Position numbers and translations under genes: made by a program
NCBI GenBank assembly: GCA_963718995.1
Contig: CAVRAP010000020.1
Coordinates: forward strand, 310,001 to 374,000
Reading direction: 5' to 3'
From: UBA4744 sp963718995
GTDB lineage: Bacteria > Actinomycetota > Acidimicrobiia > Spongiisociales > UBA4744
Length of the DNA: 64,000 nucleotides
Notes under the pieces: model-generated
Told to the model about the DNA's origin: nothing
Seen by the model: the letters and a program-made list of their open reading frames with translations, nothing else
The model's database searches: none
Shown here: positions 9,108-17,780 of the stretch, in pieces
How positions within the stretch are numbered: the first letter of the stretch is position 1
Layout of the letters: each line of letters opens with the position of its first letter

Positions 9108-11228
9108 GTGGGAGACTCACTGGTTATGCGCCCGCGTGAGCAATCCATTCTCTCCGAGATTCTCCCCCCTGAAGAGCGGGCGATTGAAGCCGTGGTTGCC
9201 CGCTACCAGCGGGTGGCGCCGGCCGTCACTCGCTTTGCGCGCTCTTTGGCCAACAACGACACCCTGCGCGTGAGGCTGGGTGCTGAAGCTTCAGCTGGCG
9301 CCGACGACGTCGTGCTGGACCCGGGTCTCTTCCAGGCCGCATACTCCCGCAGTGCTCCCGTGACGCCGGAGGAAGTAGCTCTGGCTTCGGCCTTGCACGA
9401 GGTCGTGCATCTCATCTCAACCGATTTCGAGGAACGCCGCCCCATCCCGTCCTCGTGGTTGTCCAAGGAAGCCGACGCGAGCTCCGATGTTGCCGTCGAT
9501 CTGTTGGACGCCATAGCCACGGCCGGTGGCCCGGCTGCGGAATCGTTGTTCTTCGCCCTCGAAGATGCTCGCCAGGAATTCTCCGGCATGAGTAGTTATC
9601 AGGGCGCCCGCTCGGTACTCGAGGATTTGTACAACGCCGCAACTCCGAGCGCGCTCGGCTCGGCCAAACCGCTTGGTCAATTTGCACTTGCGTGTTTCCT
9701 GTTGGCCGGCCGCTACTCGGATCGCGAACGATTGGAAAGGAACTCGGTCCCGCAGGTGGCCGGGGCGTTAGCCGATGCCACTCCCTTCCTCGATGAGGCC
9801 ATCCAGGCAGAAGACCCCTGGGAAGTCGGGTACCTCGCTCTGCAATTGCTGGCCGTGGCGCGCCTCCACGGCCTGGTCGTCGAGGGACCACCCGACGAAT
9901 CTCCCAGCCAGACGAAAGCCCGGCAGGAAGCCGAATCATCGACCATGGCCGATGCCGTCGACCGGGTTCGCCTGATCAGTCCGGTCCTCCAGGACGCAGC
10001 CGGATATGACTCGACCAAACGGGCCGCGGAAGCCCGGGCCGGAGCGGAGGGACGCAAAGCGCCCGCCGATCTCGCCGGCGACGCTTCCACCGATCAGATT
10101 CTCCGGGTCAGCCAATCCCCGATGGTGTACTTGCCAACCGGGCAGACGGGCAGGCTGATCGTCTCACAGATACCCGACCGATTCCGGACCTTCGGACGTC
10201 TCGGGCGAGAAGCGCTCGCCAGCACTGCGCAGCGATGGGGGGTGGCGCAACGCCACGTGTCCGGTGAACTGCACCCGCTCTTCGTCGCCAATCAACGGCG
10301 CGGTCTTCGATCGGGCTTCGACAACGGTGACCTGTCACCTCATTCGGCGTTGCTCATTGGTGCGGGCCTCTACCAGCGGATGTACGAGCGTCGGGACTTG
10401 CCGACCAGGAGGGCATACTCCGTCAGCCTTCTCGTCGATGGCTCGGCGAGCATGTTGCAGCCCCGCCGTCTGGACAACGGTTTGCGCTCGCCATGGGGTT
10501 TGTCGGCCGCCACGCTCGGGGCCTGGACGCTGGCCCACCTCTGTGACGAGTTGCAAGTGGATTTCGAGATTGCCCTTTTCAACCGTTCGTTCGCCGCCGC
10601 GCCGGGCGACACGGAACGGGCTTACACCGAACGCCGCCACCGGGCGATGGCCGGTCTGAAACGAACACAGGGGACGGCTGCCGAGCGCCTCACCAGCACG
10701 GTGAATCATTACCTGATCAAGACGTTCGACGAACCTTGGCGACGGGCCGAAGACGTTCTGGCAGGCTTGTTCTGGATGACCAGCGAACCCGCGCAGGCGG
10801 CCACCCGGGCTCGCAAGGCCCCGGACGAATCGCCGCCGGTTTCCATGTTCGAGAAGGCAGCCAATGTGGACGAATTCAACGTTGCGCACGCTGCTGAACG
10901 GATGCTGCAACAGCGCTCACAGGTGCGGGTGCTCGTGATCCTGGCCGACGGTATGACCAGGGGATCGGTCGAAGCCCTGGCTGCTACCGCGCATTCCATC
11001 GAACGAGGCGGAACCACCGTGCTCGGCATCGGCATCGGCGATGCAACCGTACAGGCCGCCTACAGTCGCCACCAGGTCGTCGAACAACCCGACGCCCTGA
11101 CCCGGGCCATGGTCGAAGGCGTCCGCTCGGCGCTTCGCCGAAGTCTCGCCCTGTGGGGAGTCGATACCTGGTGGTCACGAGCCAGTCGTCAATCATCCGA
11201 ACCAACCGAGGAGCCGATCAGTGCCTGA
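9108..11228 (+). CDS. VWA-domain protein with N-terminal HExxH motif (CobT-like architecture)
   Basis: A 706-residue protein. The C-terminal third is a von Willebrand A domain with intact MIDAS residues DGSAS (444-448). The N-terminal third holds HEVVH (97-101) followed by a DAR-QE segment (FFALEDARQEF), resembling both CobT-type helical domains and the metallopeptidase-like domains that accompany some bacterial VWA proteins. The central region is charged. It overlaps by 8 nt the following AAA gene; VWA plus MoxR/CobS AAA pairs act together in metal insertion or complex assembly. No chlI/cobN partner is in the window, so a cobaltochelatase role is not supported. The start may be the ATG at 9126. 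Confidence 0.78.
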   Translation: MGDSLVMRPREQSILSEILPPEERAIEAVVARYQRVAPAVTRFARSLANNDTLRVRLGAEASAGADDVVLDPGLFQAAYSRSAPVTPEEVALASALHEVVHLISTDFEERRPIPSSWLSKEADASSDVAVDLLDAIATAGGPAAESLFFALEDARQEFSGMSSYQGARSVLEDLYNAATPSALGSAKPLGQFALACFLLAGRYSDRERLERNSVPQVAGALADATPFLDEAIQAEDPWEVGYLALQLLAVARLHGLVVEGPPDESPSQTKARQEAESSTMADAVDRVRLISPVLQDAAGYDSTKRAAEARAGAEGRKAPADLAGDASTDQILRVSQSPMVYLPTGQTGRLIVSQIPDRFRTFGRLGREALASTAQRWGVAQRHVSGELHPLFVANQRRGLRSGFDNGDLSPHSALLIGAGLYQRMYERRDLPTRRAYSVSLLVDGSASMLQPRRLDNGLRSPWGLSAATLGAWTLAHLCDELQVDFEIALFNRSFAAAPGDTERAYTERRHRAMAGLKRTQGTAAERLTSTVNHYLIKTFDEPWRRAEDVLAGLFWMTSEPAQAATRARKAPDESPPVSMFEKAANVDEFNVAHAAERMLQQRSQVRVLVILADGMTRGSVEALAATAHSIERGGTTVLGIGIGDATVQAAYSRHQVVEQPDALTRAMVEGVRSALRRSLALWGVDTWWSRASRQSSEPTEEPISA

Positions 11229-12213
11229 GAAAGTGACATTCATCGACCCGACCGAAGAGGGATCTCCGATTGAATTAGAGACCTTTGAGGTTCCGGCCGA
11301 CGTGCCCGACCGCGCCCACCGCATCACCAAGATCCCCGATCCCGATCCGTTCTACGTCGACCTCGGCATGTTGTATCGCTTCGCCGCTCTCGAGCAAGTG
11401 CGCCGCGCCAGCAGCGAAGCCTTCGTACCCCTCCATATCGCGGTCCGGGGACACATGGGCACCGGCAAGGATCACGATATCGAGCAATTCGCCGCGTTGA
11501 TGCGTCTCCCCTACTACCGCATTCCGCTAACGGGTGAGGTTCGCGACGTCACTCTGATCGGCTCGACCAAACTGTACGGTGACGGCAAGGGCGGAACCGA
11601 GAGCCGTTGGGAGGACGGCGACATCACCCGAGCGATACGCGGCCCTGCGGTGGTCAACCTCTCGGAACTCAATGCCGCCGGGGCAGAAACCTTGTTCGCC
11701 CTCCACGGTCTCCTCGACCGATACCGTGCCCTCGACCTGCCCAACGGTGAGTCGGTCAAGCTACAACCAGACGTCCGGCTGTTCGGGACCATGAACCCGA
11801 CAGACTTACGGGACTACGCCGGTACGCAAACCCTCAACAAAGCGTTCGCCGATCGGTGGCTCATTTGGGAAAAGGACTTCCCGAGCGAGTCGCAACTCAA
11901 GGCGATGCTCGAACGCCGCTACCCCTCCATGAAGCCTGAGTTCGTAGAGGCGCTGGCCAGACTCACCGTTGAAGTCAACGAATCGTTCCGCGCTCGTGAC
12001 ACCGGAACCCGGGTCGAGACACCGATGAGCTTGAGATCGATTCTCGATCGAGTTCCGACCGGGCTGCAGATGTTTGCCGGGGCAACCGACCCGCTGCTCC
12101 GCTCATGGCAGGAGTTCGTATTGCCCCACATCGACCCCTACGACCGTGACCACTACGAGACGGTATGGAGTGCAGTGGTTCGCAAAGGCCCGGCCGGCCC
12201 TCCCTTCAGCTGA
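11221..12213 (+). CDS. CobS/MoxR-like AAA+ protein with altered Walker A and B motifs
   Basis: A 330-residue AAA+ protein closest in layout to CobS (GHMGTGKDHDIEQFA, then LIGSTKLYGDGKGG). Walker A reads GHMGTGKD (77-84) with Asp where Ser/Thr normally coordinates magnesium. The Walker B equivalent, VVNLSEL (144-150), has Ser in place of the usual Asp but keeps the Glu. Sensor 1 (FGTMNP) and a candidate arginine finger (KAFADRW) are present. The GTG start at 11221 overlaps the VWA gene, indicating a coupled two-gene unit. Whether it hydrolyses ATP is open. Confidence 0.82.
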   Translation: MPEKVTFIDPTEEGSPIELETFEVPADVPDRAHRITKIPDPDPFYVDLGMLYRFAALEQVRRASSEAFVPLHIAVRGHMGTGKDHDIEQFAALMRLPYYRIPLTGEVRDVTLIGSTKLYGDGKGGTESRWEDGDITRAIRGPAVVNLSELNAAGAETLFALHGLLDRYRALDLPNGESVKLQPDVRLFGTMNPTDLRDYAGTQTLNKAFADRWLIWEKDFPSESQLKAMLERRYPSMKPEFVEALARLTVEVNESFRARDTGTRVETPMSLRSILDRVPTGLQMFAGATDPLLRSWQEFVLPHIDPYDRDHYETVWSAVVRKGPAGPPFS

Positions 12214-12295
12214 GTATCGAGAAAGTCGAAGGCGACAGAGCTAGGAGTCCCGGGCGGCTGCCACTACCGTGACCCCGTCCCCGACAGAGTGATTG

Positions 12296-13366
12296 ATGCG
12301 TTCCTACGAATTCGAAGACAACAACCTCAATCGACTGATCGGCGAATTGGTCGCTGCGGCCGGTGACGGCAGCAACGCCGACCTGACCAGCGAGATCGTC
12401 ACCTCGGCCATCAAGCTCTTCCGCGACAAGGCCGACCGGGGCGACATGAAACTCATCAACGCAGCCGTGAAAGAGATGCGTTATTCACTGCTGATCTTCT
12501 CGAAATACCAGCACGTGCCGAAAGTGACCATCTTTGGGTCGGCTCGAACCCTGAGCGACGACCCCAACTATCTGATGGCGGTTGAATTCGCCAGAAAAAT
12601 GGTCGAGGAGCGCGGTTGGATGGTTGTGACGGGAGCCGGTCCCGGCATCATGGAAGCCGGCAACCGCGGAGCCGGCTCCGAGAACTCCATCGGGGTCAAC
12701 ATTCGCTTGCCTTTTGAAGATCAGGCGAACGCCTACGTTGATGCCAGCCGCACCATCAACTTCAAATATTTCTTTACCCGAAAACTCGGCTTCGTCAAGG
12801 AGTCCCACGGCTTTGCCCTGTTTCCGGGAGGGTTCGGAACTATGGATGAGACTTTCGAGCTACTCACCCTCGTCCAAACCGGGAAGAGCGACCTGCACCC
12901 CATCGTCATGCTCGAATCGGACGGAACGGGCTACTGGCAGACGTTCAACGACTTCGTGCAGAAGGATCTCCTGGGCAACGGCCTGATCGCCGAGTCCGAT
13001 CTCAGCATCTACAAGGTAACCAACGACGTCGAGGAAGCCACGCACGAGATCTGCCACTTCTACTCGAACTACCAATCACAGCGGTATGTGGACGGCCGGT
13101 TGGTCTTGCGGCTCAACGAGGCGCCCGATCAGGACCAGCTGGCAGATCTGAACGATCAATTCTCCGACATCGTCGCGGCGGGTTCGATCGAAGTCATCGA
13201 GCCGACCGACGCTGAGAAAGCCGACGGTGATTCACTCAATCTGGATCGGGTTGCATTGCGCTTCAACCGACGCAGTTTCGGGCGGTTGCGGCAAATGGTG
13301 GATGTCCTCAACGACCTCATCGACACCGATGACATCGTGCACCCGCCGCGAGCGTTCCACGTCTAG
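12296..13366 (+). CDS. LOG family (TIGR00730-like) nucleotide 5'-monophosphate nucleosidase-type protein
   Basis: A 356-residue protein with the LOG Rossmann core: GSARTLSDDPNY, the GAGPGIMEAGNRGA loop, and the PGGFGTMDE motif near 12,825-12,850 that carries the catalytic Glu of phosphoribohydrolases in this family. It has an N-terminal helical extension of about 70 residues and a C-terminal extension of about 100, giving the longer bacterial form. The family includes cytokinin-activating LOG and PpnN-type nucleosidases; the physiological substrate cannot be told from sequence. The ATG at 12296 follows a possible TTG start 3 nt earlier. Confidence 0.85.
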   Translation: MRSYEFEDNNLNRLIGELVAAAGDGSNADLTSEIVTSAIKLFRDKADRGDMKLINAAVKEMRYSLLIFSKYQHVPKVTIFGSARTLSDDPNYLMAVEFARKMVEERGWMVVTGAGPGIMEAGNRGAGSENSIGVNIRLPFEDQANAYVDASRTINFKYFFTRKLGFVKESHGFALFPGGFGTMDETFELLTLVQTGKSDLHPIVMLESDGTGYWQTFNDFVQKDLLGNGLIAESDLSIYKVTNDVEEATHEICHFYSNYQSQRYVDGRLVLRLNEAPDQDQLADLNDQFSDIVAAGSIEVIEPTDAEKADGDSLNLDRVALRFNRRSFGRLRQMVDVLNDLIDTDDIVHPPRAFHV

Positions 13367-13438
13367 ACGGCTTGGAGCACCTGGTTGCAGGGGTTCTCTC
13401 ACATAGCGCAAACAGGCTCTCACGACTAGCCTTTGCGG

Positions 13439-14176
13439 GTGCGCGAGATCCTTTCCGACCTGGTAGCCGAGCAGCAATATCAAGACCAGTTCCTGCAACG
13501 GACCAACATCCGGGACTGGAAAAAGAAGACGCCCTTCACCGGGTGGACCATCCACGATACGGTCAGCCACCTGGCCTCCTCCGAGGGCTATGCCTACAAC
13601 GCTCTCGAAGACGCCGGTTCACGGCTCAATGAGGCATCCCAGTACGACACGTTTGAAAAGTTCAGCCTGGCAGGAGTGCTACCGGGACGAACGATGCGGC
13701 CCCAGGACGTCATCGAGTGGTGGCGCGAAGCTCGGGCCAAAGTGGTCGACTCGCTCTCCCGTACGTCGCCCGAGAAGCGCGTGCCATGGTTCGCCGGTGA
13801 CATGAGTGCGAAGACCTTTGCAACCGCCCGACTCATGGAGACCTGGGCAAACGGTCTGGACATCCATACGACCATGGATGCCGAACCGGACGACACTCCT
13901 CGACTACGACACATCGCCTGGCTGGCCTGGAAGACGCTGCCCCACGCTTTCGAAGATGCGGGCCAGCCCTACGAAGCCCCCGTCCGGGTTGAGGTCATCG
14001 GTCCGGCCTATGCCAAGTACATCTTCGGCCCGGCAGATACCGATCAGGTGATCAAGGGAACCGCGGGCGACTGGTGCCGCGTGGCCGTCCGGAGACGATC
14101 GGCGGACGACACGAATCTCAAAGCCGAAGGGCAGGTCGCCCAGATGGCGCTCAAAGTCGTTCGCGCCTACCTGTAA
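13439..14176 (+). CDS. TIGR03084-like DinB/maleylpyruvate isomerase-fold protein
   Basis: A protein of about 245 residues starting at GTG 13439. It has a DinB four-helix N-terminal domain (WTIHDTVSHLASSEG, with a metal-ligand-type His) and the TARLMETWANGLDIH segment carrying further His residues, as in mycothiol-dependent maleylpyruvate isomerase relatives. The C-terminal domain (VRVEVIGPAYAKYIFGP, then WCRVAVRRRSADDTNL) matches the TIGR03084 type found mainly in Actinobacteria. A metal-dependent, possibly mycothiol-linked reaction is inferred; no substrate is evident. Confidence 0.75.
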   Translation: MREILSDLVAEQQYQDQFLQRTNIRDWKKKTPFTGWTIHDTVSHLASSEGYAYNALEDAGSRLNEASQYDTFEKFSLAGVLPGRTMRPQDVIEWWREARAKVVDSLSRTSPEKRVPWFAGDMSAKTFATARLMETWANGLDIHTTMDAEPDDTPRLRHIAWLAWKTLPHAFEDAGQPYEAPVRVEVIGPAYAKYIFGPADTDQVIKGTAGDWCRVAVRRRSADDTNLKAEGQVAQMALKVVRAYL

Positions 14177-14258
14177 CGGCACCCCGTCTCATGCGGCATG
14201 GTCCACCTCGGACCGCTGCCGCTGCCCCGGCATGCCATTCACCTGGCATCTGCCGCCA

Positions 14259-14885
14259 TCATGCCTTTTCGTCCGGCTTCGATATCTCGAATCCCGTCTT
14301 GACGAGCAACTTCAGCAGCGCCGGAGCCGGGTCTTTGAACTGAGCCGGTCGCAGGACATCTTCGAGGTCATGGAAGTATCCGAGCATGGTGCTGAAGATG
14401 TGGCTCAGTGCGATCGTGTGCAGATCGGTGGTCGGACTCCGCCCGAAAGCCACCAACCGGGTTCGAACGACTCCGGTCCCGGCGCACGACGGCACTTCCG
14501 AAAGGCCGCGCTCCTGCAGGTCCTCGACCACCTCGACGATGGGGGCACCGTACGCCCACTCCAGTCGTTGGAGGACGGAATGCAATACCTCGTGGCGAGT
14601 GATGCCCGGATTGAATTGAGCATCACCCTGTTTCACCTCACCGAGGATCACATCGATCATGTTGGGCTGCAGTTCCAAGGCCGGATCATGAATCTGCAGC
14701 ATCCGGCAATCCTCATGGTCGTCTGCCGCAGCGATCTCACCCGGCAAACGGAACCCGACGATGTCGACATCGGTAACGGTTTCGTACAACCCGTTCTCGC
14801 CGCGCCGTTGGATCTCGAACTCGCTCAGCGTCAGGTAACCGTTGAGCCGGAGATACGTTTCAACCAGATTCACTGCAATATCCAC
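14259..14885 (-). CDS. Hypothetical PD-(D/E)xK-like protein
   Basis: A protein of 208 residues from the GTG at 14885, preceded by AGGAGG (14898-14903) at a rather long 12-nt spacing. After an N-terminal helix (VNLVETYLRLNGYLT) comes SEFEIQ, then VTDVDIVGFRLP and, about 45 residues later, VILGEVKQG. The acid-strand-(E)xK order resembles the PD-(D/E)xK nuclease core. No named family was recognised. It is divergent from the HD-GYP gene, with a DnaA-box-like inverted pair at its start. Confidence 0.6.
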   Translation of the reverse strand: MDIAVNLVETYLRLNGYLTLSEFEIQRRGENGLYETVTDVDIVGFRLPGEIAAADDHEDCRMLQIHDPALELQPNMIDVILGEVKQGDAQFNPGITRHEVLHSVLQRLEWAYGAPIVEVVEDLQERGLSEVPSCAGTGVVRTRLVAFGRSPTTDLHTIALSHIFSTMLGYFHDLEDVLRPAQFKDPAPALLKLLVKTGFEISKPDEKA

Positions 14886-14911
14886 AGCCCTATTCTGCCT
14901 CCTGTGGATAA
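14878..14911. promoter_or_regulatory. Inverted pair of DnaA-box-like sites
   Basis: TGTGGATAA at 14903-14911 is the exact complement of the consensus DnaA box TTATCCACA. ATATCCACA at 14878-14886 matches it at 8 of 9 positions in the opposite orientation. Together they form a 9-bp inverted repeat (14879-14887 and 14902-14910) between two divergent genes, overlapping the GTG start of the leftward gene. Binding by DnaA or another factor is an inference. Confidence 0.4.
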
Positions 14912-15009
14912 ATGAGTCGCACGCCTCATTGCCCTCCCCACCGGTGCGGTCTACTGTGCGTGCTTGTAACCCCACCTTGAGTGGCAACGCAGACGGAGGG
15001 ATTCTGGTG

Positions 15010-15570
15010 ATGCTGGACCAATTCATGCAGATGATGTATGAGATGGACCCCGATCTCTCCGGCCATGGATCCCGGGTGGCAACCCTGGCGGCGCCGCTCG
15101 CCGAGCATCTGGGCGTAGGTCGCGATGACCGTCGCCGGTTGCACATTGCTGCCCACCTCCACGACGTCGGCAAGATTCGCGTCGATGTGCAGGTTGTCCA
15201 GAAACCCGGCCCGTTGACTGCTTCCGAGTGGGTACAGATGCGGATGCACCCGCTCGAAGGCTTCCGGATCGTCGACGGACTGGTGCACGCTCGAATCGCC
15301 GACACGGTGATCGCCCATCACGAACGTTTCGACGGCAGCGGGTACCCGTTTGGATTGGCTGGAGACGACATCCCCTATCTGGCTCGCATCCTCCTCGTCG
15401 CCGATGCCTACGACGCGATGACCAGCGACCGGCCCTACCAGCCGGCGTTGTCCCCCGAGCATGCGTTCACCGAACTGCACCGCTGTTCGGGCACCCAGTT
15501 TGATCCCCGGGTCGTCGACGCCATGCTGGCGACCGCTCCGGCGATGTGCGACCTGGCGCTGGCCGGGTAG
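15010..15570 (+). CDS. HD-GYP domain phosphodiesterase
   Basis: A stand-alone HD-GYP domain of about 186 residues. It has DLSGHGSRVATLAA, the HD motif in HLHDVGKI, and HHERFDGSGYPFGL with the GYP signature, so the metal site is complete. HD-GYP proteins hydrolyse cyclic di-GMP. The ATG at 15010 (or GTG at 15007) follows GGAGGG at 14995-15000. The gene converges with a GGDEF-EAL gene, the stops only 13 nt apart. There is no receiver or sensor domain, so its input must come from another protein. Confidence 0.88.
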   Translation: MLDQFMQMMYEMDPDLSGHGSRVATLAAPLAEHLGVGRDDRRRLHIAAHLHDVGKIRVDVQVVQKPGPLTASEWVQMRMHPLEGFRIVDGLVHARIADTVIAHHERFDGSGYPFGLAGDDIPYLARILLVADAYDAMTSDRPYQPALSPEHAFTELHRCSGTQFDPRVVDAMLATAPAMCDLALAG

Positions 15571-15583
15571 AAGTCGGATCGAT

Positions 15584-17685
15584 CTACAGAAGCCGGGCCG
15601 GACGCTCGGGTTTGGCTCCCGCCGGTAGACGCGACTGTGCCAACGCCTGGATGTGTTCGGGGGCACCCGGTCGCCCGAGGAGAAACCCTTGGGCAACGTC
15701 GCAGCCAAGTTCCCGCAGCACCTCGAGTTGTTCTCCCGTCTCAACGCCTTCGGCGATGACCTCCATGCGGAGGCTATGACCCATCCTGATGATGGCAGTT
15801 GAGATCGCTGCGCCGTCCGGATTCTCTGTGATGCCATCAATGAACGAACGGTCGATCTTGAGTGCATCGATCGGGAATTGTTTGAGATAGCTGAGCGATG
15901 AGTAGCCGGTTCCGAAGTCATCGACCGAAACCCGAACCCCGACCTCCCGGAGGCGCTCCAGCGTACGGCGAGCCAGTTCGACATCCTCGATCAACGTACC
16001 TTCAGTCAGTTCCAGCTCGACCAGGCCCGGATCGAGACCAAACCGGAGCAATGCCGCCTCAACCGTCTGAATGAGGTTGCCGTAGTGGAACTGCCGGGAC
16101 GAGACGTTGATCGCAACCGGCACCCCCGGCAACCCTTCGTCACGCCAACGGGCCGCCTGCGCACAGGCCTCCTCAATAACCCAGGTGCCCAACGGGATGA
16201 TCAGATCAGTTTCCTCGGCCAACGGTATGAACCGGGAAGGGGGCACCAGACCGTACTCGGGGTGCTGCCAGCGCAGGAGGGCTTCGACGCCGACCAGATC
16301 GCCACTCTCGACCCCGAACTTCGGTTGATACACGAGATGGAGTTGTTCACCCGTGGCCAGGGCCCGCCGCAAGCTGTCTATCAGTTTGAGCCGTTCGGTG
16401 GTCTGAGCCCGCAACTCGGGCGTGAAGAATTGAAAGTTGTTCCGACCGGCCTCCTTGGCGGCGTACATCGCCGTATCGGCATCACGGACGAGGTCGTCGA
16501 CGATGTCGCCGTCGAGTGGATAGACGACGATGCCAATCGACGCGGTCATGAAGATCTCCCGCCCGCCGATCCGGTAGGGAGCCGCCAGGGCCTCGAGAAT
16601 GCTCTGGGCAACCAGTCCCGCAAACTCGGGGCGATGCTGACCCTCGAGCACGACCGTGAACTCGTCTCCTCCCAACCGGGCGACGGTGTCACTCTCACGG
16701 ACCGTCCCCTCCAATCGTTCTGCCACGTTTTTGAGCAGTGCATCGCCGGTTCCGTGACCGTATTGATCATTGACTGCCTTGAAGTCGTCGAGATCCACGA
16801 ACATCAGCGTGACGATCCCGCCTTCGCGCCGAGCCCGGACAATCGCGTGGTCGAGGCGGTCCCAAAGGAGCGACCGGTTGGCCAGTCCCGTCAGGGGGTC
16901 GAACTGAGCCAGGTAGTTGAGGCGCACCTGGTCATAGTTTCGTTCCACCGAATGCCTGCGTTCTCTTTCCCGCCAGCCGAGACGAATCTGCTTAGCCGCC
17001 GGCCGAAAAAGAAATAGCCCTTCGATCAGCAACAGCACGAGCATGGCCTCGAGCAGGATGATCTCGAATTTCTCCAGGCTCCTTACCCGCTCCTCGGCTT
17101 CCCGCTCGTATTCGAAAACCAGGGCTCCCATCTCAGAACGGAAGAGCCCGGCCCAGGCGTTCAGTGTTGCGGGCTGCTCCGGCGGCCCGGATTCGGCTGC
17201 GATGGCTGCCGCGGCGCCGAGCATCGACTGCAGGTGCGCTTCGACCGATTCGAGCATGGCGGTCACCCGGGGGCTGTTGTCGCCGGGCAGACCGAGGGAC
17301 TCCGACCCGAGACTCAAGCCGAGATGGGTACGAACCAGATGATCCTTCGCCGACTCCAAGGCTGCGAGAAGGTCTCGCGCTCCCCGGCGCTCTCGCTGCG
17401 CACCAGGCCGGCGCCTGCCTTCTCGAGTTCAAAACTCGAGATCACCTGTCCGGCGGCCGCGTTGACAACCCGGGCATCGCTTTCCTGGCGGTTGAGCGCC
17501 CGTCCCACCACCAGGCTGCTGGTAATGGCCAGCAGGGCAATGGCAGCCAGCCCGATCACATATCGCCCGACCAGCCGGTCCGGAGATTGGTTCCCGGGGG
17601 TTTGATGGCCGGGAGCGTGATCGGTCGATCGCAACCGGCGGGCGTTCCACCGGTATGGATTCGAAACAGTCGCGTTTGTCCCCAT
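15584..17685 (-). CDS. Membrane GGDEF-EAL protein with PilJ-like sensor (one frameshift in the sequence)
   Basis: The C-terminal part has a GGDEF domain (RLGGDEFTV, near 16,670) and an EAL domain (GVEALLRW, near 16,280; DDFGTGYSSL; IAEGVET), both with catalytic signatures, so it may make and degrade c-di-GMP. The N-terminal part has a membrane helix (VIGLAAIALLAITSSLVV) and an extracytoplasmic PilJ-type sensor (DARVVNAAAGQ, then LGLPGDNSPRV), then a second helix (ILLEAMLVLLLIEGLFLF). The two parts lie in different frames; a single-base error at about 17,370-17,415 joins them (after the break: ARDLLAALESAKDHLV). The start is ATG 17685. Confidence 0.85.
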
Positions 17686-17780
17686 GCATTCTCCTGGATG
17701 ACCAACCCACTAGGTATCGGCGGCGTCACCTCGATAGTTGAGGCACGGCCTTTGTCGGTGCCACCTTCTAGCCTTGCCGT

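Noticed and set aside
9108..12213. Cobaltochelatase CobS/CobT pair
   Set aside because: No CobN or cobalamin genes nearby, an HExxH domain in the VWA partner and altered Walker motifs argue against this function.
14886..15305. Upstream extension of the minus-strand PD-(D/E)xK-like gene to 15305
   Set aside because: The extra 140 residues are antisense to the HD-GYP gene and of low-complexity shadow composition; the GTG at 14885 with AGGAGG fits better.
15546..17017. Plus-strand open frames opposite the GGDEF-EAL gene
   Set aside because: Antisense shadows; GGDEF, EAL and sensor motifs all lie on the minus strand.
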